Shown here: positions 26,193-35,384 of the stretch, one piece after another
Layout: each line of letters starts with the position of its first letter
Position numbering within the stretch: position 1 is the first letter of the stretch
DNA from: Cytophagaceae bacterium
GTDB lineage: Bacteria; Bacteroidota; Bacteroidia; Cytophagales; Spirosomataceae
Direction of reading: 5' to 3'
Assembly (NCBI GenBank): GCA_027491315.1
Contig: JAIXWL010000017.1
Span: forward strand, 62,001-126,000
DNA: 64,000 nt
The notes under the pieces: model-generated
What the model was told of the DNA's origin: nothing
The model's database searches: none
The model's input: the letters and a program-made list of their open reading frames with translations, nothing else
Position numbers and translations under genes: made by a program

Positions 26193-27698
26193 TTATTCAA
26201 CCACATTCGGGACTATCCATTGGATTGTCCCAGGAATAGATTCATTATGTAATCGGTCCAAAGCTGTTACAACAAACCCGGTGCCCGATTTGATCCATTT
26301 CGTGTCAATTATTACTTGTTTATCACTTCCTTTATAAATGATATTTTCCGCCTTGTCCAAAGGCTCAATTTCATCTTTTTGAATCCGATACACCACATAA
26401 TACAGAGGTGGATCATTATCCAAACTGGGTTCACCCTCTTTCCAGCGTAAGACCCATTGGTCTTTTTGTTTACTTAAATTAACTTGGTGCGGTGCAGTGG
26501 GTGCAATGCTATCCAACCATAACATAGGGGGAATCAAGGCAACATGCTCAAAATGCTTCGAACGTAAACTATCTCTCCAACCTTTGGTATTTTGGCTGAT
26601 TTGTCGGGAGCTAAAATAAATGGCTCCTTGAACTTTATGTAAACTTCTTGAAATGTTCAATTGTTTTGCCAATTCACTGGGTGCCCACAAATCACTTAAA
26701 TGGTATGCCGCATGCCCAATGTAAATAGGTCGATCAAAGCTATGCTCATTCCACCAAGTAGCCAATGCCTTGTAAGGTGCTACCCGGTGCGTCGTGCCCC
26801 AGTATAATTGAGGGGCTAAATAATCTACCCAACCTTTTCTAATCCATAATTCTGTGTCGGCAAATAAATCATCATAAGATTGTAAACCTGCACGGGTGGG
26901 TGAGCCATCTTCTTGGTCAATACTTTGGTGCCTCCAAATACCGAAAGGACTAATGCCAAACTTCACTTTTGGCTTGGTGGATTTAATCGTTTCAGCAATT
27001 TCTTGAATGAGCATATTGACATTTCTTCTTCTCCAATCCGCCAAACTTTCCTCAGGAAATTTATATTGCTGGTAGGTTTTTTCATCAGCAATATTTGCTC
27101 CCTTAACAGGGTAGGGGTAAAAGTAATCATCAAAATGGACCCCATCCACGTCGTAATTTTTAACTAAATTTTTAACTAATTCCGCTATATAATGCCGGAC
27201 TTGAGGTATACCAAAATTTAAAATCAATTGACCATTATAAGAAAACAACCAATCAGGATGTCGGCGAGCCAAGTGATCTGAACTCAGAATGGTTTTGGAA
27301 GACATGGTAGCTCGATTCAAATTTAACCAAGCATGAAATTCCATACCTCGCTCATGACTTTGCTCAATCATAAACTCCATGGGATCGTAGTAGGGACTTG
27401 GAGCTTGTCCTTGAAAGCCAGATAAATAAGCCGACCAAGGTTCTGTACTTTTGGCATAAAGCGCATCTGCCGCACAGCGAACCTGTACAAAAATGGCATT
27501 CATGCCCGTTTTATGGTGAGAATTGATCAGGTCTATGAATTCTTCCCTTTGTTTAATGCTATTATAATTTCTCGCAGATGGCCAATCGATGTTTTGGACA
27601 GTTGCTACCCAAACGCCACGCAATTCTCGCTTGGGGCTTTGAGCCGCCAAGGAATGGATCAAAAAATATAGTGCTAGAATTAAATAAGAACCCCTCAT
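26193..27698 (-). CDS. Exported GHL10 glycosyl hydrolase-like protein (DUF187/YngK family)
   Basis: A 501-residue secreted protein with a signal peptide (MRGSYLILALYFLIHSLAAQ). The GHL10 TIM-barrel domain spans about 22-390: KRELRGVWVATVQNIDWP, NAIFVQVRCAADALY, YDPMEFMIEQSHERGMEFHAWLN and VDGVHFDDYFYPYP. The last carries the acidic residues thought to be catalytic. A fibronectin III-like tail covers about 395-495. Family members act on peptidoglycan-like or uncharacterised polysaccharides; the substrate is unknown. Its 3' end adjoins the flavoprotein gene, with which it may be co-transcribed. Confidence 0.88.
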   Translation of the reverse strand: MRGSYLILALYFLIHSLAAQSPKRELRGVWVATVQNIDWPSARNYNSIKQREEFIDLINSHHKTGMNAIFVQVRCAADALYAKSTEPWSAYLSGFQGQAPSPYYDPMEFMIEQSHERGMEFHAWLNLNRATMSSKTILSSDHLARRHPDWLFSYNGQLILNFGIPQVRHYIAELVKNLVKNYDVDGVHFDDYFYPYPVKGANIADEKTYQQYKFPEESLADWRRRNVNMLIQEIAETIKSTKPKVKFGISPFGIWRHQSIDQEDGSPTRAGLQSYDDLFADTELWIRKGWVDYLAPQLYWGTTHRVAPYKALATWWNEHSFDRPIYIGHAAYHLSDLWAPSELAKQLNISRSLHKVQGAIYFSSRQISQNTKGWRDSLRSKHFEHVALIPPMLWLDSIAPTAPHQVNLSKQKDQWVLRWKEGEPSLDNDPPLYYVVYRIQKDEIEPLDKAENIIYKGSDKQVIIDTKWIKSGTGFVVTALDRLHNESIPGTIQWIVPNVVE

Positions 27699-27740
27699 TG
27701 AGGGCGCAATTTACCGATAAATGATGGAAATTTTCTACGA

Positions 27741-28439
27741 TTAGTTCTTTTCAATCGAAAATAAATAACCAACACCTTTTAATGTTTTGATGTAATATTC
27801 AGGAATTTTTTCCCTTAATTTTCGAATATGTACATCAATGGTTCTTTCTACCACGTACACATCTGAACCCCAAACTTTCTCCAATAACTCATCCCGGTTA
27901 AAGACCTTATTCGGGTTTTTGGCTAAGAATGAAAGTAATTCAAATTCTTTTTTAGGAAGTACCAATGCTTTTCCCTCAAAGGTGGCGGCATATTGAGTGC
28001 GGTTGATGAGCAAGCCCCCAATTTCAATAATATCTTGATTATCCTCGACAGTTTCTCGCTTGAGCATCGCTTTGATTCGACTCACCAAAGCCCTCGGTTT
28101 GATGGGTTTAATGATGTAATCATGGGCCCCGGCATCAAAAGCGGCTACTTCGGTATATTCTTCACCCCGGGCGGTTAAAAACAGAATGAGTGCATCTTTT
28201 AACTCAGGCATGGATTTCATGCGGCGAGCGGTTTCAATACCGTCCATAGCCGGCATCATCACATCCAATATCACTAATTGAGGATTGAATTCCTGTGCCA
28301 TCGCAATGGCCTCTTTCCCATCACTTGCTTTCGCTAACACAAAACCTTCTTTGGCTAAATTGTATTCCAATAATTCTAAAATATCAGGATCATCATCTAC
28401 CAAAAGAATTTTTGTCGAATTGGCTGCTGCCTGGCTCAT
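27741..28439 (-). CDS. OmpR/PhoB-family response regulator (orphan)
   Basis: A 232-residue two-domain regulator. The receiver domain (about 10-122) has the acidic pocket DDD (15-17), phosphoacceptor Asp59 in VILDVMMP, Thr in FLTARG and Lys in YIIKPIKP. The C-terminal winged helix (about 135-230) shows FELLSFLAKNPNKVFNRDELL and VVERTIDVHIRKLREKI. It would bind DNA as a dimer after phosphorylation. No histidine kinase gene is adjacent, so its partner is elsewhere. Divergent from the PerM-like transporter with 107 nt between. Confidence 0.92.
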   Translation of the reverse strand: MSQAAANSTKILLVDDDPDILELLEYNLAKEGFVLAKASDGKEAIAMAQEFNPQLVILDVMMPAMDGIETARRMKSMPELKDALILFLTARGEEYTEVAAFDAGAHDYIIKPIKPRALVSRIKAMLKRETVEDNQDIIEIGGLLINRTQYAATFEGKALVLPKKEFELLSFLAKNPNKVFNRDELLEKVWGSDVYVVERTIDVHIRKLREKIPEYYIKTLKGVGYLFSIEKN

Positions 28440-28534
28440 AAGATGAATTTAGGGAAGTGTTTTTAAAACTTGCTGCAAATATAGAGAGGGCTATGTTACT
28501 AAATTATTAATTTTTTTCGACTAAATTTAATCAT

Positions 28535-28542
28535 TAGCTTTG
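28535..28542 (+). promoter_or_regulatory. Probable -7 element of the AI-2E family gene
   Basis: TAGCTTTG matches TAnnTTTG and ends only 4 nt before the ATG at 28547. With the usual distance from -7 to start site, transcription would begin at or next to the A of the start codon, which suggests a leaderless mRNA. Confidence 0.45.
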
Positions 28543-28546
28543 GTTT

Positions 28547-29641
28547 ATGGCGAAAGAATCTTCCTATATTGTCCGTTTAGCAGCTGTTTTGATTTCCATT
28601 ACGCTCTTGGTTTTGGGATTATACTTTTTGCAGGATTTATTGATCCTCCTAGCAGCATCTTTAATTCTGGCCCTCCTCTTACTTCCCCTAACCTCCTGGC
28701 TGGAAAAGAAAGGTTTACCTCGCTCCGTTTCTATTACGATTTGCCTATTGATTACGGTAGCAGCCATAGTCGGCATTTTGGCTATTTTGACGGTTCAAAT
28801 GGTTGAATTTGCCTCAGATTGGCCTATTTTTATCAAGAAGGCAGAATCCTATATTGCTAGTTTACAGAGCTTTTTATCGAGGAATCTCAATATCTCTCGC
28901 AAAAAACAAATGGTGGAAATCAGTAATCAAACCATTAATCTTCTTAAGAATTCAGGGACCATTTTAACGACCACCTTCGGAACCATTATTCATTCCATTA
29001 CCACCATTATTTTAATACCCATTTTCGTTTTCTTTTTCCTGTATTACCGCAGCTTTTTTGCCAAATTTTTGGAAATGGTCTTTCCCAATACGGAATCACA
29101 TGTATTAAAAGGCATCATGAGTAAAACAGGGCAAGTTGTACAAGCCTATTTGGTTGGACTTATGGTCGTCATGCTCATCGTTTCCATATTAAATACCATC
29201 GGTTTCTGGTGGATTGGAGTAGATTACCCTTACTTTTTTGGCATCTTAACAGGTTTACTATTGCTGATTCCTTACGTGGGTATTTGGATGGGTGCCAGTG
29301 GCCCAATTGTCCTTAGTTTGATAGTATTGAGCCCTTCTCATGCCCTTGGGGTAATTGCTTGGGTTGCTGCTGTTCAATTCATTGAGGCCAACTTCATTAC
29401 GCCCTTGGTGATTGGTTCTAAAGTAAGTGTTAATCCGATGGTGGCTATGCTAGCCCTACTATTAGGTGAAATGATTTGGGGAATTCCGGGCTTGATATTG
29501 GCCTTGCCATTGACAGCCATAGTCAAAGTGATATTTGACTATGTACCGTCCTTGCACGCTTATGGCTATGTGCTTGGTGAAGCACCCTCTCGCAAAAAGA
29601 AAGAAGAAATAGTAAAAGAAGAAAATTTAGAGGGAGAGTAA
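28547..29641 (+). CDS. AI-2E family transporter (PerM-like)
   Basis: A 364-residue membrane protein with about eight helices in the pattern of the PerM/YdiK/TqsA family: three near the N-terminus, a soluble segment (about 85-140), then helices including FFFLYYRSFFAKFLE, PYFFGILTGLLLLIPYVG and EANFITPLVIGSKVSVNPMVAMLALLLGEMIWGIPG. The last is the family's most conserved stretch. Members have been linked to autoinducer-2 export or Na+/H+ exchange, so the substrate here is not assigned. Its 3' end overlaps the convergent LytTR regulator by 15 nt. Confidence 0.85.
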   Translation: MAKESSYIVRLAAVLISITLLVLGLYFLQDLLILLAASLILALLLLPLTSWLEKKGLPRSVSITICLLITVAAIVGILAILTVQMVEFASDWPIFIKKAESYIASLQSFLSRNLNISRKKQMVEISNQTINLLKNSGTILTTTFGTIIHSITTIILIPIFVFFFLYYRSFFAKFLEMVFPNTESHVLKGIMSKTGQVVQAYLVGLMVVMLIVSILNTIGFWWIGVDYPYFFGILTGLLLLIPYVGIWMGASGPIVLSLIVLSPSHALGVIAWVAAVQFIEANFITPLVIGSKVSVNPMVAMLALLLGEMIWGIPGLILALPLTAIVKVIFDYVPSLHAYGYVLGEAPSRKKKEEIVKEENLEGE

Positions 29642-30370
29642 TTCTTTGAAGCGAATCGACTGTCTTCTAGAGATTTCAATTTTCTCGCCTTTCCCCTGTA
29701 AGGTTACTTGTAACCCACCTGAAAACCAAGGTTCAATCTTTTCAATAAAATTGAGGTTGATGATGTGTTTTCGATTCGCTCTAAAAAAGACTTTAGGGTC
29801 TAAACGGTCCTCTAAGGCATTTAAAGATTTCAATACCAAAGGCTTTTGGTCATCAAAAAATAAACGTACATAATTGCCCATAGATTCACATAAACGGACT
29901 TTATCTAAACGTACAAACCAGCATTTCTCTCCATCTTTTACAAAAATTTGATCTTGCGCAGTCAAAAAATGTTGAGGCACTACAGAAACTTGTTCTGGAT
30001 GGGATTTTACCTTATTTGCAATTTGTTTTTCCAGTTTTTGAACACTTTCACTCAATCGACTTAGTTCAATAGGCTTTAGTACATAATCAAGTGCATTGAC
30101 TTCAAATGCCTTCAAGGCATATTCATCAAAGGCAGTGGTGAAAATTACCTCTGGTAAATATCCGTCCCATTCTTCCAACCACTCAAAACCAGTTTTGCCA
30201 GGCATTTGAATGTCCAAGAAAATAACATCAGGATGTAATTCTTCAATTAATGCCCCCGCCTCATCTGTATTAGCAGCTTCTCCAATGACATGGATATGAG
30301 GAAAATTTTCTAATAAACGTTTTAGTTCATTTCTAGCTAAACGTTCGTCGTCGATGATTATAGCATTCAT
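29627..30370 (-). CDS. LytTR-family response regulator
   Basis: A 247-residue regulator with an N-terminal receiver (IIIDDERLARNEL; phosphoacceptor Asp53 in VIFLDIQMPG; Lys in DYVLKPIELS) and a C-terminal LytTR DNA-binding domain (about 145-245, DKVRLCESMGNYVRLFF, FFRANRKHIINLNFI). It lies 30 nt downstream of the LytS-type kinase and is its clear partner. Targets in Bacteroidota are often cell-surface or polysaccharide genes, but nothing here shows which. Confidence 0.92.
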   Translation of the reverse strand: MNAIIIDDERLARNELKRLLENFPHIHVIGEAANTDEAGALIEELHPDVIFLDIQMPGKTGFEWLEEWDGYLPEVIFTTAFDEYALKAFEVNALDYVLKPIELSRLSESVQKLEKQIANKVKSHPEQVSVVPQHFLTAQDQIFVKDGEKCWFVRLDKVRLCESMGNYVRLFFDDQKPLVLKSLNALEDRLDPKVFFRANRKHIINLNFIEKIEPWFSGGLQVTLQGKGEKIEISRRQSIRFKELLSL

Positions 30371-30400
30371 AATAGGGCTTTTTTATATAAACACAGAAAT

Positions 30401-31438
30401 TTAAGGCACAAGATAAGGTATTATTAATTCGGCAATCACTTGATTTTTGTCGAATGGCTTAAGTCTTAGTTGAGCGGTCTCACCAAACAAAATTTTCAAT
30501 CTAGAAATGGAATTTTTCATTCCTACGCCAGTTTCGCTTTCTTTGGTTTTAATGCTTCCGGGGTTAATGACATGGGCATGCAATAAATTTCCTTCCTTGT
30601 AGGCTTTGATAAGAATGGTACCTCCTTTGACTGAATGAGAAATTCCATGTTTGATGGCATTCTCTACCAATGTTTGTAAAATCATGGGAGGAACCTCCGC
30701 TTTTAAATCCTCCTTGGGAATCTGAACATCCCAGAAAAGGCGATCTTCATACCGTATTTTTTCCAGGGAAAGGTAATCCACAATGGTTTCTATTTCTTCT
30801 GCTAGGGGAATCGTTTTTTTCCTTTCAGTCAGTAAGGAACTTCGTAATAATTTCGACAATTGATTAATTCCTCTCTTGGCTTTATTGGGATCCTCTGTAA
30901 TTAATGCTCGGATACTATTGAGGGCATTGAACACAAAGTGAGGGTTCATTTGAGCCCGAAGGACTTTGCCTTCTGTCTCCTGTATGGTTCTCTCCAGTTG
31001 GTCATTTTGCCTTTCGATTTCCAGTTTTCTTTGGGAGTATTGAAAGAAGAAATAAATTAACTGCCAAATGGCCAGCGGTTTCATGAAGTTAAATAGGTAT
31101 TGTAGAATGATGAAGGTATTCAACTTTACTTCATAGTTTTCTTGCAATAAGGCGAAATCGAGAGGTAAATTAAAGGCTAAAAGGATGGAGGCCATGGTCA
31201 AAAGCGCCTGTAAATTCCTCCTCAATAATTTAAAGAGCGGAAAATTCTGCCATTGGTATTTTTGGGTAATCTGTTTGTATTGATGTGTCAGTAAAATAGC
31301 CAAGGAAATATTACCCACAAAGGCATAAAGCCAAGCCCAACGCCAGCCATATTGCATGGTGTACAACAAAGCCTCATTGAGTGTCCAGGCAAACCAGCCG
31401 GAAAATTGTAATACCCAATACAGCTTTTGTCTCTTCAT
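30401..31438 (-). CDS. LytS-type sensor histidine kinase
   Basis: A 345-residue membrane kinase. Four hydrophobic segments fill the first 135 residues, then a short coiled coil (about 136-160) leads to the His_kinase domain with His167 in QMNPHFVFNALNSI. The ATPase part has LQTLVENAIKHGIS and the G box GVGMKNSISRL. It has no extracellular ligand domain, so the membrane segments themselves may be the sensor. Forms an operon with the LytTR regulator downstream and the histidine phosphatase gene 2 nt upstream. Confidence 0.92.
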   Translation of the reverse strand: MKRQKLYWVLQFSGWFAWTLNEALLYTMQYGWRWAWLYAFVGNISLAILLTHQYKQITQKYQWQNFPLFKLLRRNLQALLTMASILLAFNLPLDFALLQENYEVKLNTFIILQYLFNFMKPLAIWQLIYFFFQYSQRKLEIERQNDQLERTIQETEGKVLRAQMNPHFVFNALNSIRALITEDPNKAKRGINQLSKLLRSSLLTERKKTIPLAEEIETIVDYLSLEKIRYEDRLFWDVQIPKEDLKAEVPPMILQTLVENAIKHGISHSVKGGTILIKAYKEGNLLHAHVINPGSIKTKESETGVGMKNSISRLKILFGETAQLRLKPFDKNQVIAELIIPYLVP

Positions 31439-31440
31439 AT

Positions 31441-32082
31441 TTACATAGAATCTGGCAAGTGCTTTAAATGTTCCGTTAATGGACCTTTTACCAATTTAAA
31501 AGCACGATCGGGATAAGAGTATTGTAAATGGTATAAGCAGAGATTGCTATGTGCAAAATCATCCATTTTATGTAGAGGCTGTTCAAACAAATGTGTCAAT
31601 AAAACCCGCATCGCTCGACCATGCATCGCAATTAAAATGGCCTGCTCTTCTTGTCTAGATAGGATTAAATCAACTACGGGTTTTTGTCTTTCCAAAACCT
31701 CCACCGGGCTCTCTCCCTCCTCCGAAGGTACATGAATGTTCCCTTCTCGCCAAGTTCTGGTTAAATTTTTATAGTAAAGGTCGTCTTCCGTGTTGGGCGA
31801 CTTCCCTTCCTTATTTCCCCAGGAAATTTCGTTCAATCCAGTGTGTTGTTCCCAAGCAATTCCCTTCTTGATAAAGCCATCTACCGACTGGTGGGTACGG
31901 ACTAAAGCAGAGGTATAAATCTTGTCTAAGTATAAATCACCGTAATGATCAAAAAACGCCTGTGCTTGTCGACGGCCTAATTCATTCAAATGTGCGTCAA
32001 TGCCGCTTCCTTGCACCACCCCCATTCTATTATAATCAGTTTCTCCGTGGCGAATTAAGTAAATGTCTTTGATAGGGTGCAT
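31441..32082 (-). CDS. Histidine phosphatase family protein (phosphoglycerate-mutase-like)
   Basis: A 213-residue protein with the phosphohistidine motif LIRHGETDYN (His12), LNELGRRQAQAF, the second catalytic region TSALVRTHQS and the C-terminal MHGRAMRVLL. Family members are cofactor-dependent phosphoglycerate mutases or, more often at this length, phosphatases such as CobC or GpmB types. The substrate cannot be deduced. First gene of a leftward unit that continues into the LytS/LytTR pair, spaced by 2 nt. Confidence 0.85.
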   Translation of the reverse strand: MHPIKDIYLIRHGETDYNRMGVVQGSGIDAHLNELGRRQAQAFFDHYGDLYLDKIYTSALVRTHQSVDGFIKKGIAWEQHTGLNEISWGNKEGKSPNTEDDLYYKNLTRTWREGNIHVPSEEGESPVEVLERQKPVVDLILSRQEEQAILIAMHGRAMRVLLTHLFEQPLHKMDDFAHSNLCLYHLQYSYPDRAFKLVKGPLTEHLKHLPDSM

Positions 32083-32133
32083 AAAAAAGGCGAATTGGGA
32101 TTGGAATTAGTAAATTATTGCGAATTTTAGGCA

Positions 32134-32141
32134 CAAAAATA
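32134..32141 (-). promoter_or_regulatory. Probable -7 element of the phosphatase-LytS-LytTR unit
   Basis: The minus strand reads TATTTTTG, matching TAnnTTTG, 52 nt upstream of the phosphatase ATG. No clear -33 box. Confidence 0.4.
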
Positions 32142-32149
32142 CGAAATAT

Positions 32150-32569
32150 ATGTTTAATACATCCATCACGATAGAACAACTGAATAGCTTCAGCCAGGGC
32201 AATATGATTGAACATCTAGGAATTGAATTTTTAGAAATTCACCCGGATTATTTCACAGCTCGTATGCCTGTAGATCATCGGACAAAGCAACCATTTGGTC
32301 TATTGCACGGTGGGGCATCCGTAGTTTTGGCAGAAACCATGGGCAGTATTGCCACCATGTTGGTGGCTAAGGATCCTGCAAGCATGAAAGCTGTGGGGGT
32401 AGAAATCAATGCCAATCACTTGAAATCAGTTCGAGAGGGTTGGGTGATAGGTACCTGCAGCCCCATTCGGATAGGCAGGAGCATGCACGTCTATGATATA
32501 AAAATTCACAATGAGCAGGGCGACTTAGTCTGTGTGAGCCGTTTGACCGTGGCGATTTTGTCGGCGTAA
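32150..32569 (+). CDS. menI: Hotdog-fold thioesterase, probable 1,4-dihydroxy-2-naphthoyl-CoA thioesterase
   Basis: A 139-residue single hotdog-domain protein very close in layout to E. coli YdiI/MenI: ARMPVDHRTKQPFGLLHGGASVVLAETMGS carries the active-site Gln47, His53 and Glu62, followed by VGVEINANHLKSVREG and a normal C-terminus. MenI releases CoA from DHNA-CoA in menaquinone synthesis. An isochorismate synthase, the first committed enzyme of that pathway, lies 1.7 kb downstream on the same strand, which supports this role over a general acyl-CoA thioesterase. A second, less similar hotdog protein is at 44079-44528. Confidence 0.82.
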   Translation: MFNTSITIEQLNSFSQGNMIEHLGIEFLEIHPDYFTARMPVDHRTKQPFGLLHGGASVVLAETMGSIATMLVAKDPASMKAVGVEINANHLKSVREGWVIGTCSPIRIGRSMHVYDIKIHNEQGDLVCVSRLTVAILSA

Positions 32570-32600
32570 ATATTGGTAATTTGTGTTAGACCAAATCTAG

Positions 32601-33068
32601 ATGAAAACACATGAAAACCTTTTTGGAGCTTTCATCGTACTTGTTAGCCTACTGACCTTTTCCTGCAGTCAACCCACATCCAAAGCCATCATTGGTACTT
32701 GGGAGATAGCTCATTTGAAAATATCCATGCCTACCTATAAAAACACGGATTCTACTTTTCAGATGGAAGTGCTGGCCAAAGACTGGGAGGCAAAAATGAA
32801 GGCGAAAAATATTCAAACCACCTATTCAGCCGATGGGCGGTATCATTCTTTGCATCGAAACCTACAAGGAAAAACAACCTATGATCCTGCGGGAACTTGG
32901 ACCATTAAGCAAGATACTTTGATCATTCAGGACACCATTCCAAAGCGTATCACCTATAAATTCAAACTGAAAATCAAGAAAAAGCAGGTTGAATTTTGGG
33001 GAATAGAAGATTTCGACCTTGACGGAAAAGTTGATGACCTGTATTATAGTCGGCAGGTGAAATTATAG
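32601..33068 (+). CDS. Lipocalin-like lipoprotein, function unknown
   Basis: A 155-residue protein with a lipobox (LLTFSC, Cys near 22) and a beta-rich mature part. GTWEI near 32 and AGTWTIKQDTLII near 100 are the repeated strand signature of lipocalin-like domains, which fold as small barrels. The C-terminal FDLDGKVDDLYY is acidic and could bind calcium, but this is not established. It lies between menI and the LLM oxidoreductase on the same strand, without an obvious link. Confidence 0.75.
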   Translation: MKTHENLFGAFIVLVSLLTFSCSQPTSKAIIGTWEIAHLKISMPTYKNTDSTFQMEVLAKDWEAKMKAKNIQTTYSADGRYHSLHRNLQGKTTYDPAGTWTIKQDTLIIQDTIPKRITYKFKLKIKKKQVEFWGIEDFDLDGKVDDLYYSRQVKL

Positions 33069-33131
33069 TAAACCAAGGGAACATAATCTGGAAGCTTATC
33101 GTTTTAATCTTTTACTGTAAATTATTTCAAA

Positions 33132-34148
33132 ATGCGTCAAATACCCATTTCTGTCTTGGAACTTGCTCCTATCCCACAAGGAGGAACAGCTGCAACGGCC
33201 ATCGATAGAACGGTGGAAATAGCTCAGCATGCGGAGGCATTGGGATATAAACGAATATGGTTAGCAGAACATCATAATATGGAGTTCATCGCTAGTTCGG
33301 CTACCTCTGTTTTAATCGGTCATGTGGCAGGAAAAACATCCCAGATTCGGGTAGGTTCCGGTGGTATCATGTTGCCTAATCATAGTCCTTTAGTCATTGC
33401 CGAACAGTTCGGCACCCTGGCATCCATCTATCCCCATCGGATTGATTTAGGACTGGGACGTGCTCCAGGAACGGACCAACAAACTGCTCGAGTGCTAAGA
33501 AGGGATAATATGGATACGGCCTACCATTTCCCAAAAGATGTGGAGCAATTACAAATGTATTTCAGTGAAGAAAATAGCTTAGCGCAAGTTAGGGCATTCC
33601 CTGCCGAAGGAATCGATGTACCTATCTGGATTTTAGGTTCAAGTACTGATTCCGCTTATTTGGCTGCGAAAATGGGATTACCTTATGCTTTTGCGGCTCA
33701 TTTTGCTCCTGCCCAATTCCGTACGGCTATCGATATTTACAGAAAGAATTTTATTCCTTCTGCCCAATTGGATAAACCCTATGTCATGGCTTGTGTGAAT
33801 GTCGTGGGTGCCGATACTGATGAGGAGGCATCTTTCCTTCGTAGTAGTTTGATTCGTATGTTTGTGGGCATCATCACAAACCGTCGCGTGCCTTTAGCCC
33901 CTCCGGGCCCATTACCAGAAGCGTATCAAATTCCAGAAATAAGAACCATGGCCGATAGAATGTTGGCATGTAGTTTTTATGGAAGTCAAGAAACTTTACA
34001 AGAAAAATTAGGGGATTTTATTGAAGAAACGGGCATTGATGAATTAATGGTGGCAACCTATATTTTTGATGGGGAGAAGAAAAAGAAATCCTATACCATT
34101 TTGAAACAAGCACTCTCTGAGGTAAATGTTTTAAATAAAACCTTTTGA
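33132..34148 (+). CDS. LLM-class flavin-dependent oxidoreductase (MsnO8-type)
   Basis: A 338-residue luciferase-like TIM-barrel protein that would use reduced FMN and O2. Seen: [16 protein letters not shown] at the N-terminus, [36 protein letters not shown] and [13 protein letters not shown], the usual order in the MsnO8/YhbW group. Substrates of this group are mostly unknown; some act as monooxygenases in natural-product or organosulfur pathways. Located between the lipocalin-like lipoprotein and isochorismate synthase, with 90 nt before the latter. Confidence 0.88.
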   Translation: MRQIPISVLELAPIPQGGTAATAIDRTVEIAQHAEALGYKRIWLAEHHNMEFIASSATSVLIGHVAGKTSQIRVGSGGIMLPNHSPLVIAEQFGTLASIYPHRIDLGLGRAPGTDQQTARVLRRDNMDTAYHFPKDVEQLQMYFSEENSLAQVRAFPAEGIDVPIWILGSSTDSAYLAAKMGLPYAFAAHFAPAQFRTAIDIYRKNFIPSAQLDKPYVMACVNVVGADTDEEASFLRSSLIRMFVGIITNRRVPLAPPGPLPEAYQIPEIRTMADRMLACSFYGSQETLQEKLGDFIEETGIDELMVATYIFDGEKKKKSYTILKQALSEVNVLNKTF

Positions 34149-34238
34149 GTGTATCATTAGTTGAATTTTGTAAAATTCTTATCCAATTCGGAATCAAATT
34201 AGCTATTTGATTAACTTTGAAATTCGATACCCCAATAT

Positions 34239-35384
34239 ATGCCTAACGCAATTCCAAAAACGATGACCTCTTTGCTCGATTGGGAACAATTGTGGCAGGA
34301 TACGCAACAAAAGCGTGGAGGCATGGCTGTTTGGAGATTACCCAAGAGCGATAAACGGTATTTTTTAGTTGATTCTTCGGGAGGAGAGAAGCTAGGTTCT
34401 TTAGACTTAGAATCTTTTCCGGCAGGTTTTTTAGTAGCTCCTTTCATTGGTTTGCCTTATTTTCTTAAATCGGACATATTGCTTGAGGAGTCTATTGAGT
34501 CGGATGAAGTGCTTGGTTCCACTTGGAAACCCCAACATAATTCGGAGGAAAATGATCGAAAACATCAGCATTTTACCCATTGGGTCAGTGAATCCATCAA
34601 AGAAATTCAATCTGGGCATTTTCAAAAAGTAGTACTTTCTCGAACCGATGAGGTTGAATTTCAGGGAGACTTTTCCACATTAAAGGCTTTCGGACAATTA
34701 TGCCAAGCCTATCCCAATGCCTTTGTTTGCGCCTTATATATACCTGAATTGGGAAGTACTTGGCTATGCGCTACACCAGAAACTTTGGTGGAGCAAGATG
34801 CTCAAGGGATTTTTCGTACCATCGCATTGGCAGGTACCCAATCTGCCTTAGACCCTAGTGGACAAATAATTCCTCCTCAAAATGCACGTTGGTCTCAAAA
34901 GGAAATCGAGGAACAAGCTTATGTTTGTCGCTACATCATCGAATGTTTTAAGAAAATCCGTTTGAGGGAATATGAAGAGATTGGTCCTAAAACGATTTTG
35001 GCAGGAAATCTCCTGCATTTAAAAACCGAGTTTAAAGTAGATACCAAGGCCTTGCACTTTTCACAATTGCCGGGTATATTATTGTCGCTATTGCATCCTA
35101 CCTCTGCAGTATGTGGTACTCCGAAACAAGAAGCTATTGAGTGGATTTCAAAAGCGGAGAATCATGCTCGTGAATTATATTCTGGATACCTAGGTCCAGT
35201 CAATTTAGGAGATGAAATCCACCTATTTGTTAACTTAAGAACCCTTAAAGTAGAACAAGTAGAAGGGAAAAGTAGGGCTACCTATTTTGCCGGTTGTGGC
35301 ATAACGGAAGACTCCGACCCAGAAAAGGAATGGCAGGAAACGGTGATGAAATGCCAAACTTTACAGCGGGTACTAGAAAATTAG
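34239..35384 (+). CDS. menF: Isochorismate synthase (MenF/EntC type)
   Basis: A 381-residue chorismate-binding enzyme that turns chorismate into isochorismate for menaquinone (or siderophore) synthesis. The C-terminal catalytic domain shows FQKVVLSRTDEVEF, TPETLVEQ, RTIALAGTQ, ILAGNLLHLKTEF and LHPTSAVCGTPKQEA, then YSGYLGPV and the FAGCGITEDSDPEKEW end. The MenF assignment rests on the nearby menI and on menaquinone being the usual respiratory quinone in this phylum; no siderophore genes are seen. Its last 4 nt overlap the stop of the convergent CorC-like gene. Confidence 0.88.
   Translation: MPNAIPKTMTSLLDWEQLWQDTQQKRGGMAVWRLPKSDKRYFLVDSSGGEKLGSLDLESFPAGFLVAPFIGLPYFLKSDILLEESIESDEVLGSTWKPQHNSEENDRKHQHFTHWVSESIKEIQSGHFQKVVLSRTDEVEFQGDFSTLKAFGQLCQAYPNAFVCALYIPELGSTWLCATPETLVEQDAQGIFRTIALAGTQSALDPSGQIIPPQNARWSQKEIEEQAYVCRYIIECFKKIRLREYEEIGPKTILAGNLLHLKTEFKVDTKALHFSQLPGILLSLLHPTSAVCGTPKQEAIEWISKAENHARELYSGYLGPVNLGDEIHLFVNLRTLKVEQVEGKSRATYFAGCGITEDSDPEKEWQETVMKCQTLQRVLEN

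Noticed and set aside
25130-27698. Phenylacetate degradation cluster
   Set aside because: Only a PaaE-like reductase is present; no paaA-D, paaK or paaG genes, and the hotdog protein at 44 kb is far away.
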